Positions 30,286-38,961 of a stretch of DNA of 64,000 nt are shown piece by piece. Each line of letters opens with the position of its first letter. Position 1 is the first letter of the stretch. Location: positions 248,001-312,000 of the forward strand of contig NZ_JAJOZR010000002.1 of NCBI RefSeq assembly GCF_021168455.1, given 5' to 3'. The position numbers and the translations under genes are program-made. The notes under the pieces were generated by a model. It did no database searches and had not been told where the DNA came from. It saw nothing but the letters and a program-made list of their open reading frames with translations. This stretch comes from Ferranicluibacter quercicola. GTDB lineage: Bacteria; Pseudomonadota; Alphaproteobacteria; Rhizobiales; Rhizobiaceae.

Positions 30286-32121
30286 ATGGCGCCGCCCATT
30301 CTGAAACTCGACGATATTGTGCTGACCTTCGGCGGCACGCCGCTCCTGAACGGCGCGGCGCTGCAGGTGGAGCCGGGCGACCGGATCTGCCTCGTCGGTC
30401 GCAACGGCTCGGGCAAATCGACGCTGCTGAAGATCGCTGCCGGGCTGATCGAGCCGCAGTCGGGCGAGGTGTTCCGGCATCCCTCCTCCACCGTGCGCTA
30501 TCTGGAACAGGCGCCGGACTTCGGGGCCTACACCACCGTGCAGGCCTATGCCGAAGCGGGGCTCGGGCCGGGCGACGATCCCTATCGCGTCACCTATCTC
30601 CTCTCGCATCTCGGCCTGAGCGGCGAGGAAAACCCGAACGATCTCTCCGGCGGCGAGGCGCGGCGCGCGGCCCTGGCCCGGGTGCTGGCGCCCGAGCCCG
30701 ACATTCTGATGCTCGACGAACCGACCAACCACCTCGACCTGCCGACCATCGAATGGCTGGAAGGCGAGCTGCAGAAGACACGCAGCGCGCTCATCCTCAT
30801 CTCGCACGACCGTCGCTTTCTGGAAAAGGTCTCGACCGCCACCGTCTGGCTCGACCGCGGCACCTCGCGCCGGCTCGACCGTGGCTTCGGCCAGTTCGAG
30901 GCCTGGCGCGACCAGGTGCTGGAGCAGGAAGAGCTGGAGCAGCACAAGCTCGGCAAGCAGATCGAGCGGGAAGAGCACTGGCTGCGCTACGGCGTGACGG
31001 CCCGGCGCAAGCGCAACATGCGCCGCCTCGGCGCGCTGCAGGATCTGCGCTCCAACTATCGCGGCCACAAGGGGCCGCAGGGTTCGGTGCAGGCCAGCGT
31101 GTCCGACGCGCAGGAATCCGGCAAGCTGGTGATCGAAGCGGAGAAGATCACCAAGGCCTATGGCCCGCGCACCATCGTCGCGCCCTTCTCCATCCGGGTG
31201 CATCGCGGCGACTGCATCGGTCTCGTCGGTCCGAACGGCGCCGGCAAGACGACGCTTCTGAAGATGCTGACCGGTCAGCTGACGCCCGACGAGGGCAAGG
31301 TGAAGCTCGGCACCAATCTGGAGATCGCCACGCTCGACCAGAAGCGCGAGGACCTGAACCTCGAGGATACGCTGGCCAACTACCTGACCGACGGACGCGG
31401 CGAGACGCTGCTGGTCAATGGCGAGCAGCGGCATGTGACCGGCTACATGAAGGAGTTCCTGTTCCAGCCCGAGCAGGCGCGCACGCCGATCAAGAACCTC
31501 TCCGGCGGCGAGCGGGCCCGGCTGATGCTGGCGCGCATTCTGTCGCGCCCGACGAACCTTCTCATCCTCGACGAACCGACGAACGACCTCGACATCGAGA
31601 CGCTCGATCTCCTGCAGGAGATCGTCGCGGGCTTCGCCGGCACCGTCATCCTCGTCAGCCACGACCGCGACTTCCTCGACCGCACGGTGACCTCCACCAT
31701 CGCGCCGGCCGACCCGGAGGCCCCGGACGGTCGCTGGATCGAATATGCCGGCGGCTATTCCGACATGATGGTGCAGCGCAAGGGCGTGGCCGACGAACGC
31801 AAGCGCGCCGAGAAGGCGGAGAAGGCCCGCCAGAGCGGTTCCGTTTCGACAGCCGGTGCCGGCGGTACAGGGAAAGCGGCCAAGGGAAAGCTCTCCTTCA
31901 AGCAGAAGTTTGCGCTGGAGACCCTGCCGAAGGAAATGGAGAAGGCGCAGGGCGAGATCGCGAAGCGCGAGGCCGAGATGGCCGATCCGAAGCTCTTCAC
32001 CAAGAATCCGGCCCGGTTCGCAGCCCTTGCCGCCGAGCTCGAAAAACTGCGCGCCTCCATCGAGACCATGGAGGGCGAGTGGCTGGAACTGGAAATGCTG
32101 CGCGAGGAGCTGGAGGGCTGA
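30286..32121 (+). CDS. ABC-F family ATPase (Uup-like)
   Basis: Cytoplasmic ABC-F protein of 611 residues with two ATPase domains and no membrane part. Domain 1 has GRNGSGKST, LSGGEARRA and ILMLDEPTNHLD. Domain 2 has GPNGAGKTT, LSGGERARL and LLILDEPTNDLD. The linker between them is rich in charge and fits the tRNA-interaction arm of ribosome-bound ABC-F proteins. A C-terminal coiled coil (from about residue 535, LETLPKEMEKAQGEIAKREA) is typical of Uup. ATG 30286 follows AGGAG. It is probably co-transcribed with the thiamine pyrophosphokinase gene. Confidence 0.92.
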   Translation: MAPPILKLDDIVLTFGGTPLLNGAALQVEPGDRICLVGRNGSGKSTLLKIAAGLIEPQSGEVFRHPSSTVRYLEQAPDFGAYTTVQAYAEAGLGPGDDPYRVTYLLSHLGLSGEENPNDLSGGEARRAALARVLAPEPDILMLDEPTNHLDLPTIEWLEGELQKTRSALILISHDRRFLEKVSTATVWLDRGTSRRLDRGFGQFEAWRDQVLEQEELEQHKLGKQIEREEHWLRYGVTARRKRNMRRLGALQDLRSNYRGHKGPQGSVQASVSDAQESGKLVIEAEKITKAYGPRTIVAPFSIRVHRGDCIGLVGPNGAGKTTLLKMLTGQLTPDEGKVKLGTNLEIATLDQKREDLNLEDTLANYLTDGRGETLLVNGEQRHVTGYMKEFLFQPEQARTPIKNLSGGERARLMLARILSRPTNLLILDEPTNDLDIETLDLLQEIVAGFAGTVILVSHDRDFLDRTVTSTIAPADPEAPDGRWIEYAGGYSDMMVQRKGVADERKRAEKAEKARQSGSVSTAGAGGTGKAAKGKLSFKQKFALETLPKEMEKAQGEIAKREAEMADPKLFTKNPARFAALAAELEKLRASIETMEGEWLELEMLREELEG

Positions 32122-32186
32122 CGACCCCGCGGCGGCCCGTTGCGCGTCATCCTTGATTCGCGAAGGCATCGGGTCTATGACGGACG

Positions 32187-32241
32187 CCGTGGTGATTTGG
32201 CCGGCCGGCTTGCAGCCACGTTAAACAAGTCGCTAAAGGGC
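32187..32241 (+). promoter_or_regulatory. SAM-II riboswitch (metA motif)
   Basis: The conserved blocks GGTGATTTGGCC, GGCTTGCAGCCAC, GTTAAACAAGTCGCTAAA appear in order with the right spacing, forming the H-type pseudoknot of the alphaproteobacterial metA motif. It ends about 65 bases before the metA start. Binding of S-adenosylmethionine would switch metA off. Confidence 0.96.
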
Positions 32242-32305
32242 CGTGGGACGATGTTTCGCCCGCTCCCCTCCATTTCGGCCGGTGTCGTTATTCCGAGTGA
32301 AGCCG

Positions 32306-33229
32306 ATGCCCATCAAGATACCCGATACGCTGCCCGCCTTCGAAACCCTCGTCTCCGAGGGCGTGCGGGTGATGACCGAAACGGCCGCCATCCGCCAGGA
32401 TATCCGGCCGCTGCAGATCGGGCTTCTCAATCTCATGCCGAACAAGATCAAGACCGAGGTGCAGATGGCGCGCCTCGTCGGCGCCTCGCCGCTGCAGGTG
32501 GAGTTCACGCTGATCCGGCTCGGCAGCCACAAGGCGAAGAACACGTCGGAAGATCACCTGCTCGCCTTCTACGAGACGTTCGAGGATGTGCGTGAGCGGC
32601 ATTTCGACGGGCTGATCATCACCGGTGCGCCCGTGGAGACGCTGCCTTTCGAGGAGGTGACCTACTGGGAGGAGATGCAGCAGATCTTCGACTGGACGCA
32701 CACGCATGTCCATTCGACGCTCAATATCTGCTGGGGCGCGATGGCGGCGATCTATCATTTCCATGGCGTGCCGAAGCATGCGCTGCGGGAAAAGGCCTTC
32801 GGCGTCTATACGCACCACAATCTCAATCCGTCTTCGGTCTATCTCAGCGGCTTCTCCGACGATTTTCAGATCCCCGTCTCCCGCTGGACCGAGGTGCGGC
32901 GCGAGGATATCGAGACGGTGCCGGGGCTCGAGATCCTGATGGAATCCGACGAGATGGGCGTCTGCTTCGTGCACGAAAAGGCCGGCAACCGCCTCTATGT
33001 GTTCAACCATGTGGAATATGATTCGACGTCGCTGTCGGACGAGTATTTCCGCGACGTGAATGCCGGCGTGCCGATCAAGATGCCGTATAACTATTTCCCC
33101 CACAACGATCCGGACCTGCCGCCGCAGAACCGCTGGCGCAGCCATGCGCATCTGCTGTTCGGCAACTGGATCAACGATATCTACCAGACGACGCCCTACG
33201 AGCTGGCGGAGATCGGCCGGGGCCGCTGA
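32306..33229 (+). CDS. metA: Homoserine O-acyltransferase MetA, probably acetyl-CoA specific
   Basis: Activates homoserine for methionine synthesis, 307 residues. The catalytic Cys142 lies in LNICWGAMAAIYHFHG, and His235 and Glu237 in FNHVEYDS. Residue 111 is glutamate (TGAPVETLPFE). In characterised MetA enzymes Glu at this position goes with acetyl-CoA and Gly with succinyl-CoA, so this is predicted to be a homoserine O-acetyltransferase despite the usual name. ATG 32306 places the start right at the conserved MPIKIPDTLPAF. It is controlled by the SAM-II riboswitch upstream. Confidence 0.95.
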   Translation: MPIKIPDTLPAFETLVSEGVRVMTETAAIRQDIRPLQIGLLNLMPNKIKTEVQMARLVGASPLQVEFTLIRLGSHKAKNTSEDHLLAFYETFEDVRERHFDGLIITGAPVETLPFEEVTYWEEMQQIFDWTHTHVHSTLNICWGAMAAIYHFHGVPKHALREKAFGVYTHHNLNPSSVYLSGFSDDFQIPVSRWTEVRREDIETVPGLEILMESDEMGVCFVHEKAGNRLYVFNHVEYDSTSLSDEYFRDVNAGVPIKMPYNYFPHNDPDLPPQNRWRSHAHLLFGNWINDIYQTTPYELAEIGRGR

Positions 33230-33341
33230 CAGGTTTCGCGCGCCGTCAGGCGCGTACGGAAGATTCCGCGATCGACGCGGGGAGACGACGCGGTCGGCGG
33301 TGCCTGGGGCATCGCGACCGGACAAGAGCGAGGACCATATC

Positions 33342-34364
33342 TTGACCAGCAACACTGCCATGGAGATTTTCGGCCATCTGAAGACGGGCGAGCCCGTGCA
33401 CCGCGTGACGATCCGCGGGGGCGGGCTGACGGCGAACGTCATCTCCTGGGGCGCCGTCATTCAGGACCTGCGGCTCGAGGGGCATGCCCCGCCGCTGGTG
33501 CTCGGCTTCGAGGCCTTCGACGATTACCCGGCCTACTCCTCCTATTTCGGCGCGACGCCCGGCCGTTCGGCCAACCGCATCGGGCACGGCCGCTTCACGA
33601 TCGACGGCGAGGACTTTCAGCTGGAGCTGAACGAGAACGGCGTGACGCATCTGCATGGCGGCAGCGACGGCATTGCCAAGCGCCTCTGGACCATCGTCGA
33701 CCTCACCGAGGATTCGGTTTCGCTCAAGATCGTCGATCCCGCGGGCCGCGCCGGCTATCCCGGCACCTGCGAGATCAATGCGACCTACCGGCTGTCCGGC
33801 CATGGCTGCCTGAGCGTCACCTATACGGCGACGACGGACACGCCGACGATCGCCAATCTCTGCCAGCACACCTATTTCAACCTCGACGGCCGTGCCGACA
33901 CGCTCGGCCACGACATCATGATCGCCGCCGACCACTACCTGCCGACGGACGAGAATCAGGTTCCGACCGGCGAGATCGCCCCGGTCGAGGGTACGGTCTT
34001 TGATCTGCGGGAGATGTCGTCCATGCGCCGGCAGACCGAGGGGGAGAAGGTGCTCTACGACCATAATTTCTGCCTGTCGCCGGAGCGCGGCCCCAAGCGC
34101 TCCGCGGCCCTCGTCCGCAGCATCGATTCGGGCGTTGCGCTCGAAGTGCGCACGACGGAGCCCGGCGTCCAGTTCTATTCCGGCTTCAAGCTGAAGACGG
34201 CGGTGCCGGGTCTCGAAGGCCGCACCTATGGGCCGTTCGCCGGCTTCTGCCTGGAAACCCAGATCTGGCCCGACGCCGTCAACCACGAGGCTTTCCCGAA
34301 CGCCATCCTGCGCCCCGGCGAAACGCTGCGCCAGGAGACGGATTACATCTTTTCAAAGAGCTGA
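33342..34364 (+). CDS. galM: Aldose 1-epimerase (galactose mutarotase)
   Basis: Interconverts alpha and beta anomers of aldoses, 340 residues. The catalytic histidine is in NLCQHTYFNLDG and the catalytic glutamate in FAGFCLETQIWPDAVNH, with the family blocks SSYFGATPGRSANRIGHGRF and NGVTHLHGG. The start is uncertain: TTG 33342 has GCGAGGACC at a good distance, while ATG 33360 (MEIFGHLKTG) has no Shine-Dalgarno. I prefer TTG. The gene follows metA by 112 bases and has no sugar-operon neighbours. Confidence 0.9.
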   Translation: MTSNTAMEIFGHLKTGEPVHRVTIRGGGLTANVISWGAVIQDLRLEGHAPPLVLGFEAFDDYPAYSSYFGATPGRSANRIGHGRFTIDGEDFQLELNENGVTHLHGGSDGIAKRLWTIVDLTEDSVSLKIVDPAGRAGYPGTCEINATYRLSGHGCLSVTYTATTDTPTIANLCQHTYFNLDGRADTLGHDIMIAADHYLPTDENQVPTGEIAPVEGTVFDLREMSSMRRQTEGEKVLYDHNFCLSPERGPKRSAALVRSIDSGVALEVRTTEPGVQFYSGFKLKTAVPGLEGRTYGPFAGFCLETQIWPDAVNHEAFPNAILRPGETLRQETDYIFSKS

Positions 34365-34411
34365 GCTGTCCGCAGTGCGTCCATCCGGGCGCATTGCGGC
34401 GCACGCCATGC

Positions 34412-34445
34412 ATCATCCCCGAACCGGACCGGCGTCGGGGATGAT
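34412..34445. terminator. Inverted repeat downstream of galM
   Basis: ATCATCCCCGA (34412-34422) pairs perfectly with TCGGGGATGAT (34435-34445) around a 12-base loop. There is no T run, so termination here would need Rho, or the hairpin may only protect the 3' end. Confidence 0.45.
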
Positions 34446-34559
34446 CGCGGCAAAGTCGTCTGAAAGAACAGGGGATGCAGTGTCGGAGAGCGGCGATGTC
34501 CGGCATTCGACGTGCTGGATCGGCACGAGACACGGGCCGCGCACCACGGACCCGAAGGG

Positions 34560-34580
34560 AGTTGACAGCCGTCAACTTTT
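34560..34580 (+). terminator. Candidate terminator between galM and tRNA-Gly
   Basis: AGTTGAC and GTCAACT form a 7-bp stem around AGCC, followed by TTT. It would work on the plus strand, about 200 bases after galM. Confidence 0.45.
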
Positions 34581-34604
34581 AAGAATGTCTTTATTAGGAA
34601 AGAA

Positions 34605-34679
34605 TGGAGCGGGTGAAGCGATTCGAACGCTCGACCCCAACCTTGGCAAGGTTGTGCTCTACCCCTGAGCTACACCCGC
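34605..34679 (-). tRNA. tRNA-Gly (anticodon GCC)
   Basis: A complete cloverleaf of 72 bases plus an encoded CCA (34607-34605). The acceptor stem is GCGGGTG/CACCCGC with discriminator T. The D arm is GCTC-AGGGGTA-GAGC, the anticodon stem CAACC/GGTTG with loop TTGCCAA, and the T arm GAGCG-TTCGAAT-CGCTT. It reads GGC and GGT glycine codons. No integrase or flanking direct repeat suggests use as an attachment site. Confidence 0.97.
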
Positions 34680-35011
34680 TCATCAACCAAGGTCCGGGGG
34701 TAGTCGGTGGACCGTGGCGTCGCCGTTTTCGTTGGCGACGGGCGCTATATCGCTCAGCCGATTTGGAAATGCAACAGGGAAATGACGGGCGGGGAGAAAA
34801 TTTGCGGAAATTTCTTTTAAGACATTGAATTATCTTATCTTTGTTGTTCGGTTTTTTGGCTTGTGCAAGGGGTTGGGTCGGCGGTGTCGCGTGCCCGCGA
34901 TCCCGATGACCGGTCGCGCCGCGCTTTGGGGACGGTTGCTGTCGTCTCTGCGATTGCGTCGCGGGCTCGCGCTTCGTACCTAGGTCGGACGCAGAGACAG
35001 GAGCCCAAGAC
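34680..35011. other. Intergenic region upstream of tRNA-Gly and the PrdX-like gene
   Basis: 332 bases. On the minus strand a tRNA promoter is possible (TTGCAT at 34774-34769, GATATA at 34751-34746, 17 bases between), followed by a CGTCGCC/GGCGACG hairpin (34718-34740). On the plus strand a good pair is TTGCGT (34954-34959), 17 bases, TACCTA (34977-34982), about 30 bases before the gene at 35012. The middle (about 34790-34870) is A+T-rich for this genome. No coding frame is supported. Confidence 0.4.
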
Positions 35012-35521
35012 ATGACGGACGTGCAGCCGAAGACGGCAGAGGATCTTTTCCGCTTTCTCGACGATCTCGGGATCGCCCACCGGACGACGCGGCATGCGCC
35101 GGTGTTCACCGTGGCCGAATCGGTGTCGCTGCGCGACGAGATCCCCGGCGGGCATACGAAGAACCTGTTCGTGAAGGACAAGAAGGACAATTACTTCCTC
35201 CTGACGGTGGAGGAGCATGCAACGGTCGATCTGAAGACGGTGCACACGCTGATCGGTGCGGCGAGCAAGGTCTCCTTCGGCAAGCCGGAGAAGCTGATGG
35301 ACTATCTGGGCGTCATTCCCGGTGCCGTGACCGCGCTCGGCGTCATCAACGATCACGGTCAGGCCGTGACGCTGGTGCTGGATGCCGACCTGATGCGCGA
35401 GGAGATCGTCAACTGCCATCCGCTCTCGAACGACGCTACGACATCGCTCGCATCCAAGGACCTGATCCGCTTTGCCGAGGCGACCGGGCATGTGCCGCTT
35501 GTCTTGAAAGTCACGGCCTGA
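35012..35521 (+). CDS. Prolyl-tRNA synthetase-associated (YbaK/PrdX-type) deacylase
   Basis: 169 residues covering one YbaK/ProXp domain, as in the free-standing PrdX editing proteins. The conserved lysine block is GGHTKNLFVKDKKDNYFLLT, followed by ASKVSFGKPEKLMDYLGVIP with GAVTALGVIND and the NCHPLSNDATTSL end. Relatives hydrolyse mischarged Ala-tRNA(Pro) or similar species. Substrate choice cannot be settled from sequence. It is transcribed alone, 85 bases before the thioredoxin gene. Confidence 0.88.
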   Translation: MTDVQPKTAEDLFRFLDDLGIAHRTTRHAPVFTVAESVSLRDEIPGGHTKNLFVKDKKDNYFLLTVEEHATVDLKTVHTLIGAASKVSFGKPEKLMDYLGVIPGAVTALGVINDHGQAVTLVLDADLMREEIVNCHPLSNDATTSLASKDLIRFAEATGHVPLVLKVTA

Positions 35522-35606
35522 CATACGATCTTTGAGGGCGACGACCGGAGCGCATCCGGTAAAGACGAGGATCGGGGCTGCGCATGGTCCCCGCAAGGAG
35601 CATTCG

Positions 35607-36605
35607 ATGAGCGGCAACAATCCCTATTCCGGTTCCTACGGCAGCCAGATGAGCGCGACGGCCACCTATGGCGGCGCGCCGGCGGCGCTGTCGCCAGCCC
35701 CGGCCGCTGCGGCGCCCGCGGCAGGCGGAGCACTGATCTCCGACACGACCACGGCCACCTTTGCCCGCGACGTGCTGGAAGCCTCGCGCGACCTGCCGGT
35801 GCTGGTCGATTTCTGGGCGCCCTGGTGCGGCCCCTGCAAGCAGCTGACGCCGATCATCGAGAAAGTGGTGACGGAGGCGGGCGGGCGCGTGAAGCTCGTG
35901 AAGATGAACATCGACGATCACCCCTCGATCGCCGGCCAGCTCGGCATCCAGTCCATTCCCGCCGTGGTCGCCTTCGTCGGCGGTCGTCCGGCGGACGGGT
36001 TCATGGGCGCCGTGCCGGAAAGCCAGATCCGCGCCTTCATCGAAAAGATCGCCGGCCCCATGGTCGACGATCAGGCAGCCGAGATCGAGGCGGCGCTGGC
36101 CGAGGCGAAGCAGCTGCTCGACGCCGGCGACCTGCAGACTGCCGGCGGCATCTTCGCTTCCGTGCTTCAGGTCGAGCCGGAAAGCCTGCCGGCGCGCGCG
36201 GGGCTTGCCGAGGTGATGATCGCGTCCGACGCGCTCGATCAGGCGCGCGAGATCCTGTCGGAGCTGTCCGACGAGCAGAAAGCCGAACCGCAGGTCTCCG
36301 CCCTGCTCAAGCGGCTCGACCAGATCGACGAAGCGCGCAAGCTCGGCGATCCCAAGGCGCTCGAAGCCGCGCTTCTCGCCGATCCCGACGACCACGCCGC
36401 CCGGTTGAACCTTGCCAAGATCCGCAATGTGGAGGGCGACCGCCAGGCGGCGGCCGATCACCTTCTGACGATCATGCGGCGCGACCGCACGTTCGAGGAC
36501 GACGGAGCCCGCCGGGCGCTGGTCGCCTTCTTCGAGGTCTGGGGGCCTGCCGATCCGGCGACGCTGTCTGCGCGCCGCAAGATGTCGGCCATCCTGTTCG
36601 CGTGA
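35607..36605 (+). CDS. Thioredoxin-TPR protein (CnoX/YbbN-like)
   Basis: 332 residues. A low-complexity N-terminus rich in Ala, Pro and Gly (about residues 1-48) precedes a thioredoxin domain with active site WAPWCGPCKQLTP and IPAVVAFVGG. After residue 150 a TPR-like helical part (AAEIEAALAEAKQLLDAGDL, LNLAKIRNVEGDRQAAADHL) completes the YbbN/CnoX architecture. These proteins act as chaperedoxins or holdases. The CGPC motif is the canonical redox pair, unlike the inactive SQHC of E. coli CnoX, so it may keep reductase activity. AAGGAG precedes ATG 35607. Confidence 0.9.
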   Translation: MSGNNPYSGSYGSQMSATATYGGAPAALSPAPAAAAPAAGGALISDTTTATFARDVLEASRDLPVLVDFWAPWCGPCKQLTPIIEKVVTEAGGRVKLVKMNIDDHPSIAGQLGIQSIPAVVAFVGGRPADGFMGAVPESQIRAFIEKIAGPMVDDQAAEIEAALAEAKQLLDAGDLQTAGGIFASVLQVEPESLPARAGLAEVMIASDALDQAREILSELSDEQKAEPQVSALLKRLDQIDEARKLGDPKALEAALLADPDDHAARLNLAKIRNVEGDRQAAADHLLTIMRRDRTFEDDGARRALVAFFEVWGPADPATLSARRKMSAILFA

Positions 36606-36768
36606 ACTTTTCCGCGCCGGAGCCGTTTCCTCCGGTTCGACATGCCGCATCCCCATCGCCATGATTCCCGCTTGAGATTTCGGCCGAGCGCACCATGTCA
36701 TCCCATAATGCGAGGCGGACGGGCCGATGATCGGTCCGTTGCCCGAGATACGGCGGAGTTTGCCTGAG

Positions 36769-37434
36769 ATGCAGGTCGGAAATGCACGTTACCTGAAGCC
36801 GAAGGATATTCCGGACGTCATTCCGGTGTTTCCGCTGACCGGCGTTCTGTTGCTGCCGGGCTCGCAGCTGCCGCTCAACATCTTCGAGCCGCGCTATCTC
36901 GCCATGTTCGACGATGCGCTCTGCGGCAACCGCCTGATCGGCATGGTCCAGCCCTCGCTGACCGACCATCGCGAGGACAGTCAGGCGCTGTGTCAGGTCG
37001 GTTGCGTCGGCCGCATCACGTCGTTCGCCGAAATGGAGGACGGGCGCTACATCACCTCGCTGACCGGCATCTGCCGCTTTCGCCTGTTCGACGAGATGCA
37101 CCCGGTCAAGGGGTATCGTACCTTCAAGATCACGCCCTTTGCCGGCGATCTCTCGGAATCCGAGGACGAGGCGCAGGTGGACCGCGAGGCGCTGCTCGCC
37201 GCCTTCAAGGCCTATCTCGACACCAACAAGCTGGAAGCCGACTGGGAAAGCGTGGAGCGCGCCGGCAACACGACGCTGGTCAACTCCATGGCGATGATGC
37301 TGCCCTACGGTCCGGCCGAAAAGCAGGCGCTGCTGGAGGCGCCGGACCTGAAGACGCGTGCCGATACGCTGATCGCGATCACCGAGATCGTGCTGGCCAA
37401 GACCTTCGGCGACATCGAAACCATGCTGCAGTAG
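36769..37434 (+). CDS. LON peptidase substrate-binding domain protein
   Basis: 221 residues from ATG 36769 (MQVGNARYLKPKDIPDVIPV); an in-frame ATG at 36727 would add 14 residues. The whole protein is a LON N-terminal (PUA-like) domain: FPLTGVLLLPGSQLPLNIFE with PRYLAMFDDAL, then GCVGRITSFAEMEDGRY and LTGICRFRL. There is no ATPase or protease domain, so it is not a Lon protease itself. Its function in bacteria is unknown. It is followed eight bases later by the Trm112 gene, suggesting one transcript. Confidence 0.87.
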   Translation: MQVGNARYLKPKDIPDVIPVFPLTGVLLLPGSQLPLNIFEPRYLAMFDDALCGNRLIGMVQPSLTDHREDSQALCQVGCVGRITSFAEMEDGRYITSLTGICRFRLFDEMHPVKGYRTFKITPFAGDLSESEDEAQVDREALLAAFKAYLDTNKLEADWESVERAGNTTLVNSMAMMLPYGPAEKQALLEAPDLKTRADTLIAITEIVLAKTFGDIETMLQ

Positions 37435-37442
37435 GTTTTGCA

Positions 37443-37631
37443 ATGGACGAGAGGACCCGCCGCGTCGATCCCAAGCTGCTCGAGCTTCTCGTCTGCCCGC
37501 TCACCAAGGGGCGGCTGAGCTACCGCGCGGCGGAGAACGAACTCGTCTCGGAAAAGGCGCGGCTCGCCTATCCCATCCGCGACGGCATTCCCATCATGCT
37601 GATGTCCGAGGCCCGCAAGATCGACGACTGA
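37443..37631 (+). CDS. Trm112 family protein
   Basis: 62 residues. The Trm112/YcaR zinc-ribbon-like fold is recognised from LLELLVCPLTKGRLSYRAAE and the end RLAYPIRDGIPIMLMSEARK. Only one of the usual cysteines is kept, as in many proteobacterial members. Trm112 proteins serve as partners of methyltransferases in eukaryotes; the bacterial role is not clear. It lies directly after the LON-domain gene. Confidence 0.9.
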   Translation: MDERTRRVDPKLLELLVCPLTKGRLSYRAAENELVSEKARLAYPIRDGIPIMLMSEARKIDD

Positions 37632-37671
37632 GGGTCTCGCTCTTGTCGGCGCGACATCCCGGGCCGGTCGT

Positions 37672-38883
37672 TCAGATCGCCTTGCCCGTCAGCAGCTTCG
37701 GATCGCTGCCGGCGGCCGTGCCCGCCTGGCGGATGAAGAAGGACTTGAGGGGGGTCAGGCGATCCACGAGGCCGAGCCCGACATCGCGCAGCACGCGCAC
37801 GGGCATGATGTCGTTGGAAAACAGCCGGTTCAGCACGTCCGTCGTCACGCCCATGCGCACCGTGTCGAAGCGGCGCCAGGTCTGGTAGCGCTCGAGGACG
37901 GCGAGCGAGCCGATGTCGAGGCCGAGGCGATCGGCATCCACGATGGTTTCGGCCAGTGCCGCCACATCCTTGAAGCCGAGATTGAGGCCCTGCCCGGAAA
38001 TGGGGTGGATGCCATGGGCCGAGTCGCCGGCGAGCGCGAAGCGGTTGGCGACGAAGGCGCGGGCCAGCGTCAGCCCGAGCGGGAAGGCGCGGCGGCCGCC
38101 GACCACCTTCAAAGTGCCGAGCTTGTGGCCGAAGCGGCGTTCGAGCTCGGCCTCGAAGACGAGGTCGTCGCTGGCGATCAGGCGGTCGGCATCCTCCGTC
38201 CGCTCGGTCCAGACGAGCGACGAGCGATTGCCTTTCAGGGGGAGCGTGGCGAAGGGACCGGCCGGGAGGAAATGCTCTTCGGCCGTGCCGTCATGCGGGC
38301 GCTCGTGCTCGACCGTGGTGACGATGCCGGACTGGGCATAGTCGAAATTCACCGTCTTGATGCCGGCCGCGTCGCGCAGCCTGGAGCGCACGCCATCGCA
38401 GGCGACCAGCAGGCGGGCCTCGATCTCGCCGCCATCGGCCAGCATCAGCCGAACGGCGTGATCGTCGGCGGTAAAGCCGCGCGCGGTCGTGGAGGCGCGG
38501 ATGTCGATGCCGAGGCTTGCCGCCTTGTCGCGCAGCGCACCCACGAGCGCGACGTTCGGGACCATGTGCGCGAAGGGACGCTCCGCATCCGCGTCGCCCT
38601 CGAAGGTGAGGAAGACGGGGCGGACGGGATCGGCGGTCTTGGAATCGGTGATGACCATGCGGCGGATCGGCTCGGCCTCCGGCGCGATCGTTTGCCAGAT
38701 GCCCATGACGTCGAGCATGGCGGACGCGGCGGCGGCGATGGCGGAGGCCCGCTCGTCGCCGCGCCAGGCACCCTCCGGCGCGCCGTCGATCAGCGTGACG
38801 GACAGATGCGGCGCCGCCGTCTTGACCGCGACCGCCAGCGAGAGCCCGACATATCCGCCGCCTGCCACCAATAGATCGATCAT
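37672..38883 (-). CDS. UbiH/UbiF/VisC/COQ6 family FAD-dependent hydroxylase
   Basis: 403 residues. A FAD-dependent monooxygenase of the ubiquinone-biosynthesis type: N-terminal Rossmann loop LLVAGGGYVGLSLAVAV, the middle LVACDGVRSRLRDAAGI (the DG motif), and the FAD-binding LAGDSAHGIHPISGQGLNLG near residue 290-310. It probably hydroxylates a ring position of the quinone precursor. Which position (UbiH, UbiF, UbiI or UbiL type) cannot be decided from sequence. It is convergent with the Trm112 gene and divergent from tesB. Confidence 0.9.
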   Translation of the reverse strand: MIDLLVAGGGYVGLSLAVAVKTAAPHLSVTLIDGAPEGAWRGDERASAIAAAASAMLDVMGIWQTIAPEAEPIRRMVITDSKTADPVRPVFLTFEGDADAERPFAHMVPNVALVGALRDKAASLGIDIRASTTARGFTADDHAVRLMLADGGEIEARLLVACDGVRSRLRDAAGIKTVNFDYAQSGIVTTVEHERPHDGTAEEHFLPAGPFATLPLKGNRSSLVWTERTEDADRLIASDDLVFEAELERRFGHKLGTLKVVGGRRAFPLGLTLARAFVANRFALAGDSAHGIHPISGQGLNLGFKDVAALAETIVDADRLGLDIGSLAVLERYQTWRRFDTVRMGVTTDVLNRLFSNDIMPVRVLRDVGLGLVDRLTPLKSFFIRQAGTAAGSDPKLLTGKAI

Positions 38884-38961
38884 CCGTCCCGTCCTTCGCT
38901 CTTGTGCTTCAGCGCTATATAGATCATCGACGTCATGCTTCCTACCGCCGGAGACCGCGCA

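Noticed and set aside
34605..34679. tRNA-Gly as an integration site of a mobile element.
   Set aside because: No integrase, no direct repeat of the tRNA end and no change in gene content nearby. The recombinase at 8003-8938 is housekeeping XerC.
36727..36768. Upstream start for the LON-domain protein.
   Set aside because: The added 14 residues do not belong to the domain as I know it; ATG 36769 gives the usual N-terminus. It cannot be fully excluded.
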